64,000 nt of DNA from Crenothrix polyspora (GCF_900163755.1 NZ_FUKI01000096.1:1-64000); one strand, 5' to 3'. Shown: positions 44,956 to 54,128, counted from the first letter of the stretch. Numbers and translations are program-made. Notes: generated by a model from the letters alone, not told the origin.

Positions 44956-45945
44956 TTAACATCCCCAGCGCAATGAGGCCGTATGCACAGGCGCATCCCA
45001 TAAGCGGATTAATTCATTGTCTAAAATAGTCAGCGTCACCGAACACCCTGCCATATCCAACGATGTGGTGTAATTGCCCACCAAAGACCGCACTATGTTA
45101 ATTCCCCGTTTTTGTAGATACTGGCTGGCAAGCTCATAAACCAAATACAGTTCCATCAGCGGCGTAGCGCCAAAGCCATTCACATGCAGCAATATTTGTT
45201 GACCAGATTTAAGTTGCAAGTCGTCGATAATGGTCGATAACAATCGCTCTACAATGTCGTTAGCGGGCATTAGGCTCACAGTTTCACGGCCATGTTCGCC
45301 ATGTATGCCCACGCCCATCTCGATTTGATTGTCATCCAAATGAAAGGTCGGTTTGCCCAATGCTGGCACGGTGCAACTGGTCAATGCCACGCCCATTGAG
45401 GCTGTAGCGGCGTTGATACGATCACCCAAAGCTTTACAAAATGTTAAATCTGCACCATTTTCCGCCGCTGCGCCGAGCATTTTTTCCATAATTAGCGTAC
45501 CGGCCACGCCGCGTCGTCCGGTACTGTGGTTTTTGGCTAAGGAGACATCATCGCTGACCACTACCGTGGCATTGGCGCAATCCAACATCTCGGCGGCGAT
45601 TTCAAAACTCATCACATCACCGGCATAATTTTTGACAATGAACAGTACGCCTGCGCCATTTTCTACTGCTTGTGCCGCTGCCAACATTTGGTCGGGAGTC
45701 GGCGAGGTAAATACTTGACCAGGGCAGGCGGCATCTAACATGCCAAAACCGACAAAACCGGTATGTAGCGGTTCGTGGCCAGAGCCACCCCCCGATATAA
45801 TCGCTACTTTACTTGGCTTTGTGGTTTGCAAGCGTGTGACAAAATGTGGCTGGCTGTTGAATTGAATAATATCGGCGTGGGCTTTGGCAAAGCCGTGTAA
45901 ACTTTCATCCAACAAGGTATCAACGTGGTTAATGAGTTTTTTCAT
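44956..45945 (-). CDS. dhaK: Dihydroxyacetone kinase subunit DhaK
   Basis: DhaK holds dihydroxyacetone as a hemiaminal on a histidine and accepts phosphate from DhaL. The 329-residue protein has the GGGSGHEPLHTGFVG block (His57), FIVKNYAGDVMSFEIAAEML, the ADDVSLAKNHSTGRRGVAGT-type loop, and MGVGIHGEHGRETVSL with the substrate-binding His. It is encoded on the opposite strand to dhaL, with the 3' ends 12 bp apart. In methylotrophs, dihydroxyacetone phosphorylation serves formaldehyde or glycerol assimilation; that role is inferred. Confidence 0.95.
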   Translation of the reverse strand: MKKLINHVDTLLDESLHGFAKAHADIIQFNSQPHFVTRLQTTKPSKVAIISGGGSGHEPLHTGFVGFGMLDAACPGQVFTSPTPDQMLAAAQAVENGAGVLFIVKNYAGDVMSFEIAAEMLDCANATVVVSDDVSLAKNHSTGRRGVAGTLIMEKMLGAAAENGADLTFCKALGDRINAATASMGVALTSCTVPALGKPTFHLDDNQIEMGVGIHGEHGRETVSLMPANDIVERLLSTIIDDLQLKSGQQILLHVNGFGATPLMELYLVYELASQYLQKRGINIVRSLVGNYTTSLDMAGCSVTLTILDNELIRLWDAPVHTASLRWGC

Positions 45946-45996
45946 TTACGTGTTTCGGCTCGGTTAAGAAAAGCGCATAGAATCGTTTTATTACGG

Positions 45997-46872
45997 TCAG
46001 GCCATGTCTTGCAAAGCGTGTGTGATGGCAATAATATCTGGCATCACCCAGGTTGGCTGATAATGTGAGGTTTTTAAATCGGCTGTACTGGATATGCCGG
46101 TTAACACCATAATGCTACGAATATTGGCGCGTACTGCACCGAGAATATCGGTTTCCAAGCGATCCCCGATGGCAATTGTTTCGCTTGGCTTTGCGCCTAA
46201 AATTTTCATGGCTTGTTGATACATAATAGGTTCGGGCTTGCCAATACACAAAGGCGCAACGTCGGTGGCGACGTGCAAAGCGGCCAAAATAGCACCATTG
46301 CCGAGTGTAACGCCGTGTTCGGTCGGCAAAGTCGTATCGGCATTAGTAGCGATAAACTGTGCGCCTGCGCGGATGTTTAGCGTGGCTGTGGCCAATTTAT
46401 CCCAGCTTAAGGTATGATCTTTACCACACACAACAATATCTGCACCTTTTGGGTGGGCATCACCCGCTTTATTGATTTCATACAGACCGGTTAAGGTAAA
46501 ACCTTGCTCAATTAAAGGTTGGGTCGCGCCTTGCTCGCCCACCACAAATACCCGCGTGTTGGCTGGGTTGTGGCGCTCTGCTAAATACAGTGCGGTTGCC
46601 ATGCCAGAAGTTAAAATCTCGTTGTGGGTAACGCTAACGCCCATCTCTGCTAATTTAACAATGTACTGATCTTGGGTTAGGCTGGCGTTGTTAGTCGCTA
46701 AAATAAAGCGCAAATTACGTTGCCGTAAAACCTGAAAAAAATTAACCAGGCCGGGCAAGGCAGTGGTACCGTGCCATAACACACCATCCATATCAATGAT
46801 CATGGCATGTACATTGGTCAGGTCAGCCATAAACGCTGTATTTGGTAAGATATTAGGTAATTGGCTGGCCAT
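45997..46872 (-). CDS. HAD-IIA family phosphatase (NagD-like)
   Basis: This cytosolic HAD hydrolase has motif I IIDMDGVLW (Asp27, Asp29), motif II ILATNNAS, the C2 cap typical of NagD-like proteins, and motifs III/IV CIGKPEPIMYQQAM and GDRLETDILGAVRANI. Members dephosphorylate small phosphates such as UMP, AMP, p-nitrophenylphosphate or phosphoglycolate; the substrate here cannot be read. The ATG overlaps the nhaD stop codon by one base (TAATG), so they are translationally coupled, an unexpected partner for an antiporter. Confidence 0.88.
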   Translation of the reverse strand: MASQLPNILPNTAFMADLTNVHAMIIDMDGVLWHGTTALPGLVNFFQVLRQRNLRFILATNNASLTQDQYIVKLAEMGVSVTHNEILTSGMATALYLAERHNPANTRVFVVGEQGATQPLIEQGFTLTGLYEINKAGDAHPKGADIVVCGKDHTLSWDKLATATLNIRAGAQFIATNADTTLPTEHGVTLGNGAILAALHVATDVAPLCIGKPEPIMYQQAMKILGAKPSETIAIGDRLETDILGAVRANIRSIMVLTGISSTADLKTSHYQPTWVMPDIIAITHALQDMA

Positions 46873-48392
46873 TAAAAGTACCGGCCATTAATTAAAAAAT
46901 GCACCATAATACTGCCTACGTAACCCAAGGCAATCACCGGCATCCATTTTAAATGCGTCGTAAATGTATAAATGCCCTTGGCTTGCCCCATTAAGCCGAC
47001 ACCTGCGGCCGAACCTACGGCTAATAAGCTACCCCCCACACCAGCGGTTAAGGTTACCAGCAACCATTGGCCTTGAGAAATGTCCGGTGCCATCGTTAAT
47101 ACTGCGAGCATAATTGTGCCGTTATCCACAAAAGCCGACGCAATGCCGACCAAAATATTGGCAATCGTTGGGCTAATATCGCTGTATAAATAGGTAGAGG
47201 TTAATTCTAAATAACCTATAAAACTCAAGCCGCCCACGGCTACCATAACCCCGTAAAAAAATAACAGCGTGTCCCATTCCAGATTGGCTACTTTATTGAA
47301 CACATCGAAAGGTTGATCGAATTCGGCTTCTTTGTATTGCGGCGTATTCATCATTTTCATGGGGGCAAAATAATCTTTTTTACCGACTTCAGGTAAGTGT
47401 TGAAGGACATTCAATTCGGCACCGGTTAATTCATGTGATGTAATATCGACCTGCTCTGTGGTTTTTTGCAAATAAAAACTGAAAAATTTTAGATAGGTTA
47501 AGCCCATCATCATGCCGGCGACGGGTGGTAAACCTAAGAAATTTTCAAAGGTTGCAGCGGTAATAATAGTCATCACAAATAAAAAGATGATAACCAAACC
47601 GCCGCGTTTCATTTGCTGATTTTCCTGTACCGCTTTTGGGCGTTTCTTAGGGATGGCAAAGTGCATGATCGCTGCCGGAATCGCAAAATTGACGATAGCC
47701 GGAATCAGGAGCGCAAAGAAATCGGCAAACGGCACCACGCCTTTTTGCCAGACTAACAGCGTGGTAATATCGCCAAAGGGACTGAACGAGCCGCCGGCAT
47801 TAGCGGCCACCACCACGTTAATACAGGATAAGGTAATAAACTTACGCTCATCTTTACCCATTGCGATAATCACCGAACCCATTAGTAATGCGGTAGTTAG
47901 GTTATTGCACAATGATGAGATGAAAAATGCCTGAATCCCAGTGATCCAAAATAATTGTCGATAGCTAAAATTTTTACTGAGCAGCCAAATTCTGAGGCTT
48001 TCAAATACGCCGCGATCTTCCATCGCATTCAGATAAGTCATCGACACCATAATGAATAAAAATAACTGCGCATAACCTTCTAAAGACGCGCGAAATGCCA
48101 GGCCAGCGGGTTCGCTCATGCCATTACGGGCATAGATACTGGCAATAAATACCCAAATTAAACTGGCGGCCAAGACCATCGGTTTGGATTTGCGTAAGTT
48201 GGTAACCTCTTCGGTCATGGCAAATAAATAAGCGACAACAAATAACACCAAAGATAAATAGCCCGCCCAATGGTGAGTTAAATTTAAATGCAGTGCAGGA
48301 TTGGTTGTTATAAAATCATCGCCAGCCAGTGACCAAGACGGTAAAAACAGGGCAAACGAAAACCAGAGGTATTTTAAGTAACGCGGTGTCAT
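46872..48392 (-). CDS. nhaD: Sodium/proton antiporter NhaD
   Basis: NhaD exchanges sodium or lithium for protons at the inner membrane and belongs to the IT superfamily. The 506-residue product has an N-terminal signal-like helix (YLWFSFALFLPSWSLAGDD), about 11-12 hydrophobic segments, the conserved block FFISSLCNNLTTALLMGSVI, NAGGSFSPFGDITTLLVWQK, and VDNGTIMLAVLTMAPDISQG. It is the first gene of a pair with the HAD phosphatase. In marine or alkaline-tolerant gammaproteobacteria this type handles sodium stress, which suits a host facing moderate salinity or pH. Confidence 0.93.
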   Translation of the reverse strand: MTPRYLKYLWFSFALFLPSWSLAGDDFITTNPALHLNLTHHWAGYLSLVLFVVAYLFAMTEEVTNLRKSKPMVLAASLIWVFIASIYARNGMSEPAGLAFRASLEGYAQLFLFIMVSMTYLNAMEDRGVFESLRIWLLSKNFSYRQLFWITGIQAFFISSLCNNLTTALLMGSVIIAMGKDERKFITLSCINVVVAANAGGSFSPFGDITTLLVWQKGVVPFADFFALLIPAIVNFAIPAAIMHFAIPKKRPKAVQENQQMKRGGLVIIFLFVMTIITAATFENFLGLPPVAGMMMGLTYLKFFSFYLQKTTEQVDITSHELTGAELNVLQHLPEVGKKDYFAPMKMMNTPQYKEAEFDQPFDVFNKVANLEWDTLLFFYGVMVAVGGLSFIGYLELTSTYLYSDISPTIANILVGIASAFVDNGTIMLAVLTMAPDISQGQWLLVTLTAGVGGSLLAVGSAAGVGLMGQAKGIYTFTTHLKWMPVIALGYVGSIMVHFLINGRYF

Positions 48393-48526
48393 TAAATAAT
48401 AATCCTGACGATTAAAGTAGTTTTTGCGAAGTATTTTTCAAGGGTATCATGGTTTTTATGGCTTGGGCAATAAAGTGCTACACCAGTTAATATAACGGTG
48501 TTGCCGGATATTTCAAGCCGACAGTA

Positions 48527-49369
48527 TTACTCGTGTACTAAGGTCTTTATGCGGTATGAGCCTGTGTTGTTTTCGCCCAACACGTTAGATAAATACGGCA
48601 ATGCGCGTTCCATTTCAGCGGCTAAGGTAAACGGGGGGTTGATGACGATCATGCCGCTGGCGGTCATGCCGAGTCCGCTGCTGTCAGCACGGATGCCTAA
48701 CTCAAACAGTTGTATATTTTTTATGCCGGTGGCGATCAGGGCTTTTTCTAAACGATTGATACGGTCGCGCTCTACCACTGGATACCACAGCGCATAGGTA
48801 CCGCTGGCAAAGCGTTTGCTCATAGCGGTTAAGGTATCGACGACCAAGCGGTAATCCTGTTTTATTTCGTAGGAGGGATCGATCATCACCAAGCCACGGT
48901 GCTGGCTAGGTGGTAGTAAGCCCAGTCCGTGTTTTAAACCATCGGCATGAATAATATCCACGCCGCGCACGCCTTTAAAGCGCTTGGTCAATAAGGTAAT
49001 TTCGGTGCTGTGTAACTCGCATAAAAACAGATGGTCTTGTTTGCGTAATAAGTGTTGTGCAATCAGCGGCGAGCCGGGATAACTTTTTAATGCGCCCGCA
49101 CCATTCAGTTCTTTAACCAGCGCCACATAGTGCGCGATAGCGGGCGGTAAATCATCGCGTTGATATAATTGACTGATGCCACTGTCAAATTCTCGGTTTT
49201 TAAGTGCAAATTCATTATCTAGCGGGTATTTTCCAGGGCCTGCATGGGTGTCGATATAGCAAAGCGGCTTATCTTTTTTTTTCAGGTAATCAATAATATG
49301 GATAAGAACACTGTGCTTTAAAACATCGGCAAAGTTTCCAGCGTGAAAGATGTGGCGATAACTCAGCAT
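48527..49369 (-). CDS. rlmJ: 23S rRNA adenine-N6 methyltransferase RlmJ
   Basis: RlmJ methylates A2030 of 23S rRNA. The ATG at 49369 gives MLSYRHIFHAGNFADVLKHS, the family N-terminus; a TTG two codons earlier is rejected. The 280-residue protein has the SAM-binding GPGKYPL region (YIDTHAGPGKYPLDNE) and the catalytic motif IDPSYEIKQDY of N6-adenine methyltransferases. The family was formerly named ComJ/DUF519. It is a single gene, with 105 bp to the next reverse gene and 134 bp to nhaD on the other side. Confidence 0.95.
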   Translation of the reverse strand: MLSYRHIFHAGNFADVLKHSVLIHIIDYLKKKDKPLCYIDTHAGPGKYPLDNEFALKNREFDSGISQLYQRDDLPPAIAHYVALVKELNGAGALKSYPGSPLIAQHLLRKQDHLFLCELHSTEITLLTKRFKGVRGVDIIHADGLKHGLGLLPPSQHRGLVMIDPSYEIKQDYRLVVDTLTAMSKRFASGTYALWYPVVERDRINRLEKALIATGIKNIQLFELGIRADSSGLGMTASGMIVINPPFTLAAEMERALPYLSNVLGENNTGSYRIKTLVHE

Positions 49370-49480
49370 GAGCAAAATAGGGTAGGGAGGAAAGTAAACA
49401 GTTTACAGCAAAAGCCCGCTACAAGGGCGCTGGCAAATCGGTTAAGTTGCGTTAATCCCGATTTGCCTTTGAAAGGTGCA

Positions 49481-49891
49481 TTATTCAGTGATTTTAACTA
49501 ACCAGCCATTTTCAGTTTCACAGGCATTGGATTTAGCATTCACTTTAATATTTATCCGCGCTACGGTATTGCGTAGGCTGTCTGGTAGTTTGCCGGTAAT
49601 TACATAAAATGGGTCTTTAAATTCAGCGTTGATTTCAACCGGTAGCTTTTTGGCGGTTACTTCCAGTTGTTCTGGTTTTTCCAGAAAAGCCACAAAGGAA
49701 AATTCTGTGCCGGGTGCAACGCTGGCCATATTGGGTGGTAAAAATTTTTCTAATTTTGGCTTTAAACAGTTGCCACCACCGGCTGCGCGACTGCCTTTAC
49801 TGCCGTGGCCACCGTGATGTTGTGCGGCATTAACTTCGGCAACCGTAAATGCTGCGGCAATCCATAATAAAGTCAGCAATAATTTTGTCAT
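49481..49891 (-). CDS. Exported protein, unknown family
   Basis: The 136-residue product starts with a clear signal peptide (LLLTLLWIAAAFTVAEVNA) and a His/Gly-rich N-terminus after cleavage (AQHHGGHGSKGSRAAGGGN). The rest, LKPKLEKFLPPNMASVAPGT and IPVEINAEFKDPFYVITGKLPDSLRNT, forms a small beta-rich domain with two cysteines that may pair (NCLKPK and NACETE). The His stretch could bind metal, which is a guess. The family was not recognised. The gene stands alone. Confidence 0.7.
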   Translation of the reverse strand: MTKLLLTLLWIAAAFTVAEVNAAQHHGGHGSKGSRAAGGGNCLKPKLEKFLPPNMASVAPGTEFSFVAFLEKPEQLEVTAKKLPVEINAEFKDPFYVITGKLPDSLRNTVARINIKVNAKSNACETENGWLVKITE

Positions 49892-50085
49892 AGTTTTTAT
49901 TTTAATTGAGATGATAGGTGAGGGTGATCAGTAAATTTTGTTGATTTAGTTTGATTAAAAATCACTGCTCTTGTGAGCTTAGGAATAATAACCGTCATTG
50001 CTATCAGAATCAATTTACTAAAGGTAGATTCAACTTCGAACTGTAATCCTAAATAGTCAATCAATTTTATTTTGTCCGGGCTTTA

Positions 50086-50119
50086 AAAATCTTACGCGGT
50101 TTTTAAAGCCCCGTAGGTT
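50086..50119. repeat. Degraded AGACCT-type palindrome
   Basis: AAAATCTTACGCGG and CCCCGTAGGTTT pair imperfectly around TTTTTAAAG. The following sequence (CATACTGGTTAAAAATA) matches the trailing sequence of the perfect copy at 44176-44208, so the mobile unit is longer than the palindrome. Confidence 0.55.
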
Positions 50120-50228
50120 TCATACTGGTTAAAAATACGCCTATCTATCACGATTGTATGCATTTAGAGGGAGACTGAATAATTACTCAGGATTGACTAA
50201 GTGCAGATACTCATGTGGGTTCTGATAG

Positions 50229-50459
50229 TACAGCGTTTTCAACTTAGGAACGCGCACGAAATAACTTGAGCAAGTTCATGCTTCGACAGGCTCAGCACGA
50301 ACGGTGGTGGCGTTTAAGTTGTTCAAGTTATTTCATGCACGTTCCTTAGGGCAGTTACAGCCGTCATTCGCACTGAGCTTGTCGAAGCATGAACAGCACA
50401 CTTCGACAAGCTCAGTGCAAACGGTTACGCTGTAATTATTGAACTGTGAAAACGCTGTA
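50229..50459. repeat. Family-1 palindromic element, copy C, split by family 2
   Basis: The ends are TACAGCGTTTTCAACTTAGG and GTGAAAACGCTGTA. A 96-bp family-2 element (50249-50344) with a 6-bp duplication CTTAGG (50243-50248 and 50345-50350) lies near the left end. Taking out 102 bp leaves 129 bp, the exact length of copy A at 12116-12244. Orientation is opposite to copies A and B. Confidence 0.85.
50249..50344. mobile_element. Nested palindromic miniature element, family 2
   Basis: The 96-bp element (starting AACGCGCACGAAATAACTTG, ending TTTCATGCACGTTC) nearly matches the one inside a gene at 13543-13635. Direct repeats CTTAGG lie on both sides. Its core also carries the TTCGACAGGCTCAGCACGAACGG motif of family 1, so the two families may share a transposase. 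Confidence 0.8.
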
Positions 50460-50559
50460 TGTGACAAGATTAAGAGCCTTGACGGATACAAAAGTAATGG
50501 ATGTTAACGTTGCATTTTATCTGATTGTGGACAAAGGCTTAGTCCTTGTTAATAGGGGG

Positions 50560-51102
50560 TTACGATAAGGATTCAAAAAAACGCGACCAATTAAAAGAAT
50601 CTCCAGGATCAGTCTTGCGGCCTGGTGCAATATTACTGTGCCCAGTAATATGTTGTTGCGACAGATTGGGGTAAGTGGCTAATAAAACTTTAATAATTTC
50701 GGCTAATTGGCTATATTGCTCGTCCGTGTAGGCAATATATTCGGTGCCCTCAAGTTCAATGCCAACCGAAAAGTCATTACAACGCTCGCGGCCTTGGTAT
50801 TCTGATTTGCCCGCATGCCAAGCACGTTTGTCAAACGGCACATACTGAACAATTTCACCGGTACGTTTAATTAATACATGTGCTGAAACGGTTAATTGGC
50901 AAATATCTGTAAAGTACGGATGCGCATCAGGATCGAGTTGATTACAAAATAAATGATCAATATAAGCTGTGGCAAACTCACCTGGTGGCAAGCTGATGCA
51001 ATGGATCACAATCAGCGAAATATCAGACAAGGCAATGCGCTCATCAAAATTAGGCGATGGATGACGAGTAGCGGGGTTTAGCCAGTGTTGGTTTATGTGC
51101 AT
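50560..51102 (-). CDS. ampD: 1,6-anhydro-MurNAc-L-alanine amidase AmpD
   Basis: AmpD cuts the peptide from 1,6-anhydro-N-acetylmuramic acid in peptidoglycan recycling and so also controls ampC induction. The ATG at 51102 begins MHINQHWLNPATRHPSPNFD, the family N-terminus; the frame is open 22 codons further. Zinc ligands are the His in LIVIHCISLPPGEF, the His in TGHSNIAPGRKTDPG and the Asp in the same block; RAWHAGKSEYQGRERCNDFS is the conserved middle. At 180 residues the length is usual. It is cytoplasmic, as no signal peptide is seen. Confidence 0.95.
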   Translation of the reverse strand: MHINQHWLNPATRHPSPNFDERIALSDISLIVIHCISLPPGEFATAYIDHLFCNQLDPDAHPYFTDICQLTVSAHVLIKRTGEIVQYVPFDKRAWHAGKSEYQGRERCNDFSVGIELEGTEYIAYTDEQYSQLAEIIKVLLATYPNLSQQHITGHSNIAPGRKTDPGDSFNWSRFFESLS

Positions 51103-51330
51103 AAGAGATGTACGGCAGCGTAAAAAACATAAAAGATAGCCTACAAGTTGCGATAAAATTACCGGCAATTTAGTTCGATATTTATTCGCATTCGCCTATC
51201 AGCGGATAAAGGCTATACTTTTGCCTCAGGACTGATAATAAGCCACTAAGCTCAGGCCACTTTCACAGGGGTAACGTGCTACCCATAATATCAGCATTAC
51301 TCTTTCGCTATAAAACAAAAGGAATATTTT

Positions 51331-52371
51331 GTGACAACCACGGTATATAAACATTTTTTAACGCTTGCATTAACTGTATTGCTTGCCGGTTGTGCTAGCG
51401 ATGACCCAGCAGATTATAATAGTTACCCCAGTCAGGTTTATAATAATCAGCCTGCGCCTAAAAATCCCTATTTGCAAATTAAGCCTAATCCAGTACCGAG
51501 AAGCAGTTATCGGCCCTCTTCTACCTACACGGATTATTCATCAGGGGGTAATTATACAAATAATTCTTCGGTACGCAGCTTTATTCATTATATGGTGGAT
51601 AAACACGGCTTTTCAGAGTCGTATCTAGACGGCTTATTTGCTAAGGCACAGCGGTTAGATTCGGTGATTCGTTTAGAAAGTCCTGCGCCCGATCCGCGTC
51701 CACCCAAGCCACATTCAGGCAGTTGGACGCGGTATCGCAATAAGTTTTTGACCGACGATCACATCAACCACGGCGTAGAATTTTGGCGTGAAAATGCAAC
51801 GACAATACAACAAGCCAGTGAAACTTACGGCGTTGACCCAGAGTATATCGTGGGTATCATTGGCGTTGAAACTTACTTTGGCCGTAATATTGGCAAGACC
51901 TGCGTATTTGATGCGTTAACCACACTGTCATTTGATACCCATCGCCGCGCTAAATATTTTATGTCTGAACTGGAGAATTTTTTACTGATGGTGCGTGATG
52001 AAGGTTATGACCCGCGTGAGCCGGTAGGCTCATGGGCTGGCGCTATGGGTTTAGGGCAATTTATGCCCAGCAGCTTTCGTAAATTAGCGGTTGATTTTGA
52101 TCATAATGGCCGTCGAGATTTATGGCAAGCTAAAGATGCTATCGGCAGTGTCGCGCATTATTTTTCTAAAAATGGCTGGGAGTATAGAAGCCCTGTTACT
52201 CAGGAGGTGGATGATCCTTCTGACTCGGGTGTTATAGAATTAAGCACTTATGATGGCAGTGAATATTGGCGGGTACATCATAATTTTAAAGTGATTAAAC
52301 GTTACAATAACAGCAATAAATATGCGATGGCTGTTTATCAATTGGCGCAAGCCATTAAACAACAACGCTAA
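51331..52371 (+). CDS. mltB: Membrane-bound lytic transglycosylase B (MltB)
   Basis: MltB cuts the glycan strand of peptidoglycan with formation of 1,6-anhydro-muramyl ends, the substrates later handled by AmpD. The start is GTG, with AAAGGAA before it. A lipobox, LLAGC (Cys21), makes it an outer-membrane lipoprotein. The SLT_2 domain has the catalytic Glu in VGIIGVETYFGRN, GAMGLGQFMPSSFRKL and NGRRDLWQAKDAIGSVAHYF. The 346-residue length is normal. The N-terminal linker (about residues 24-80) is Pro/Ser/Tyr-rich. It is divergent from ampD, 229 bp apart. Confidence 0.94.
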   Translation: MTTTVYKHFLTLALTVLLAGCASDDPADYNSYPSQVYNNQPAPKNPYLQIKPNPVPRSSYRPSSTYTDYSSGGNYTNNSSVRSFIHYMVDKHGFSESYLDGLFAKAQRLDSVIRLESPAPDPRPPKPHSGSWTRYRNKFLTDDHINHGVEFWRENATTIQQASETYGVDPEYIVGIIGVETYFGRNIGKTCVFDALTTLSFDTHRRAKYFMSELENFLLMVRDEGYDPREPVGSWAGAMGLGQFMPSSFRKLAVDFDHNGRRDLWQAKDAIGSVAHYFSKNGWEYRSPVTQEVDDPSDSGVIELSTYDGSEYWRVHHNFKVIKRYNNSNKYAMAVYQLAQAIKQQR

Positions 52372-52773
52372 TAATAAAAATGTATAATTTAATTTATTGC
52401 ACTTGTCCGCTTTTAGATTAGCTGTTCCGATTGTAATAGTGGGCAGCCACACCGCACGCGAAACGACAATGTAAGTCTTGCATTTTTATCATTCTTAAAG
52501 CTGCGGTTTAATTTTAAAGTGCCATACTTTAAGGTTAAACCGGCGCTAAGCTTGCCTAAGCCAAGTAATAAGCATAGAATAAACTCAGGTCGTCGCTGTC
52601 GTTGCTCAACGTGGTTTTATGCACGATCCTAAAGTAAAGCTGATTTTTTTGCCTTCCTCGTATTGTCCGCGTTAAATTTATAGTCAATCCGCGTACAGTA
52701 GACTAAACGTCTAAAAAATACACATCACATTCCCAGCATTATTTGCTGTATCTGCATAACCTTAAGAGTTTCT
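52372..52773. other. Gene-free region with one hairpin
   Basis: The 400 bp between mltB and nadC carry no gene. An 8-bp plus 7-bp stem (CGGTTTAA, TTAAAGT, loop GCCAT, ACTTTAA, TTAAACCG; 52504-52542) is a candidate transcript end for mltB without a T-run. A short reverse frame at 52240-52452 overlaps mltB and is not called. Confidence 0.5.
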
Positions 52774-53637
52774 ATGAAAAAAATGCCCAGCCCTATGTAT
52801 AAACTGATGATGGATCCTACAAAAGTCGTTGATGTTCGCGCTTTTTTGGAAGAAGACATTGGCTCAGGTGACATTACCGCCAAAATTATTCCTGAAACCA
52901 CATACGCGACTGCTGAAATCATTACCCGCGAAGATATGGTGTTGTGTGGTCAACCATGGGTTGATGAGGTTTTTAAAACCTTAGATGCCAATATTGATAT
53001 TAACTGGTTGGCCAGCGAAGGCGCATCGGTCAGTAAAGATACTGTATTGTGTACCTTGCATGGGGCTGCACGCGCGTTGTTAACCGGTGAACGTACCGCG
53101 TTAAATTTGTTGCAGACGCTGTCAGCGACAGCAACGGTTTCTCGGCAATATGCGGAGATTTTGGCCGGTATTGATTGTAAAGTATTGGACACGCGTAAAA
53201 CTATTCCTGGGTTACGAGATGCGCAAAAATACGCAGTTGCCTGTGGCGGCTGTTATAACCACCGCATTGGTTTATACGATGGCATTTTGATTAAGGAAAA
53301 CCACATTAAAGCCGCAGGCTCAATTGCTAAAGCAGTGCAGATTGCCCGTGCGCAAACTAATGCGCAAGTGGAAGTGGAGGTAGAGTCTATGCAAGAATTA
53401 TTGGATGCGCTTATTGCCAAGCCAGATCGTATTATGCTGGATAATTTCAGTTTATCTGATTTAAAAGCGGCGGTGCAATTGAATGCATGCACGGTAGAGT
53501 TAGAAGCGTCTGGCAACATTGGTTTGGTGAATTTAAAAGCCGTGGCGCAAACCGGTGTTGATTATATTTCTATTGGCGCACTGACTAAAAATATTAAAGC
53601 GATTGATTTATCCATGCGTATTACGCTGGTGCATTAA
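52774..53637 (+). CDS. nadC: Quinolinate phosphoribosyltransferase NadC
   Basis: NadC turns quinolinate and PRPP into nicotinate mononucleotide in NAD synthesis. The 287-residue protein has the family pattern: FLEEDIGSGDITAKII, AARALLTGERTALNLLQTLS, KVLDTRKTIPGLRDAQKYAV, CGGCYNHRIGLYDGILIKEN and HIKAAGS, then EVEVESMQEL and LVNLKAVAQTGVDYISIGAL. The start ATG has AAGAG before it. The flavin reductase gene overlaps its stop codon by one base (TAATG). Confidence 0.96.
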   Translation: MKKMPSPMYKLMMDPTKVVDVRAFLEEDIGSGDITAKIIPETTYATAEIITREDMVLCGQPWVDEVFKTLDANIDINWLASEGASVSKDTVLCTLHGAARALLTGERTALNLLQTLSATATVSRQYAEILAGIDCKVLDTRKTIPGLRDAQKYAVACGGCYNHRIGLYDGILIKENHIKAAGSIAKAVQIARAQTNAQVEVEVESMQELLDALIAKPDRIMLDNFSLSDLKAAVQLNACTVELEASGNIGLVNLKAVAQTGVDYISIGALTKNIKAIDLSMRITLVH

Positions 53638-54128
53638 TGAGCGAAAACCTGGCCGATGTGTGTCGCTATCTCAGCCACGGCGTTTATGTGGTTGGCGTAG
53701 CATCCGGTGAGCTGCGACACGCGTTTACCGCAGCATGGGTAATGCAAGTGTCTTTTAACCCGCTGCTGTTGGCTATTAGTATTAATCCTGCGCATTATTC
53801 TTACCAGGTATTGCAAGCGGGTGGTGTTTGTACGGTGAATGTTTTGGGGCAGCATCAATACGCGCTTGCCGAGCATTTTGGTCGTTCCGGCGTAACAGAT
53901 AAAATGGCAGGTTTTAACTGGCATACTGACCAGAGCGGTGCGCCTGTTTTATCGGAAAGTTTGGCGTATTTTGATTGCAAGGTCAGCCATTATACCGATG
54001 CGGGCGATCATAAAGTTGCGATTTGTACGGTGCTGGCCGCACGGCAGCTACAGCATGGTAGCCCTTTGCTGTACGGCCAAACTGGCACTATGGATGGCAG
54101 TGAAAAATTTTATCAGGACGCAAAATAA
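53637..54128 (+). CDS. Flavin reductase-like FMN-binding protein
   Basis: This 163-residue protein has the flavin reductase/HpaC-like fold: VVGVASGELRHAFTAAWVMQ (FMN-binding), VSFNPLLLAISINPAHYSYQ, VCTVNVLGQHQYALAEHFG, and VAICTVLAARQLQHGSPLLYGQTG. Such domains reduce or bind flavin with NAD(P)H, or serve as FMN carriers; the partner is unknown. Translational coupling to nadC (1-bp overlap) suggests a tie to NAD chemistry, but this is not proven. No monooxygenase gene is nearby. Confidence 0.85.
   Translation: MSENLADVCRYLSHGVYVVGVASGELRHAFTAAWVMQVSFNPLLLAISINPAHYSYQVLQAGGVCTVNVLGQHQYALAEHFGRSGVTDKMAGFNWHTDQSGAPVLSESLAYFDCKVSHYTDAGDHKVAICTVLAARQLQHGSPLLYGQTGTMDGSEKFYQDAK

Larger units (their letters stand above)
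49892..50559. other. Gene-free region with palindromes
   Basis: This 670-bp gap holds no gene. It contains a degraded member of the AGACCT palindrome family (50086-50119) and a family-1 element interrupted by a family-2 element (50229-50459). The first 100 bp after 49892 may carry the promoter of the exported protein. Confidence 0.6.
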
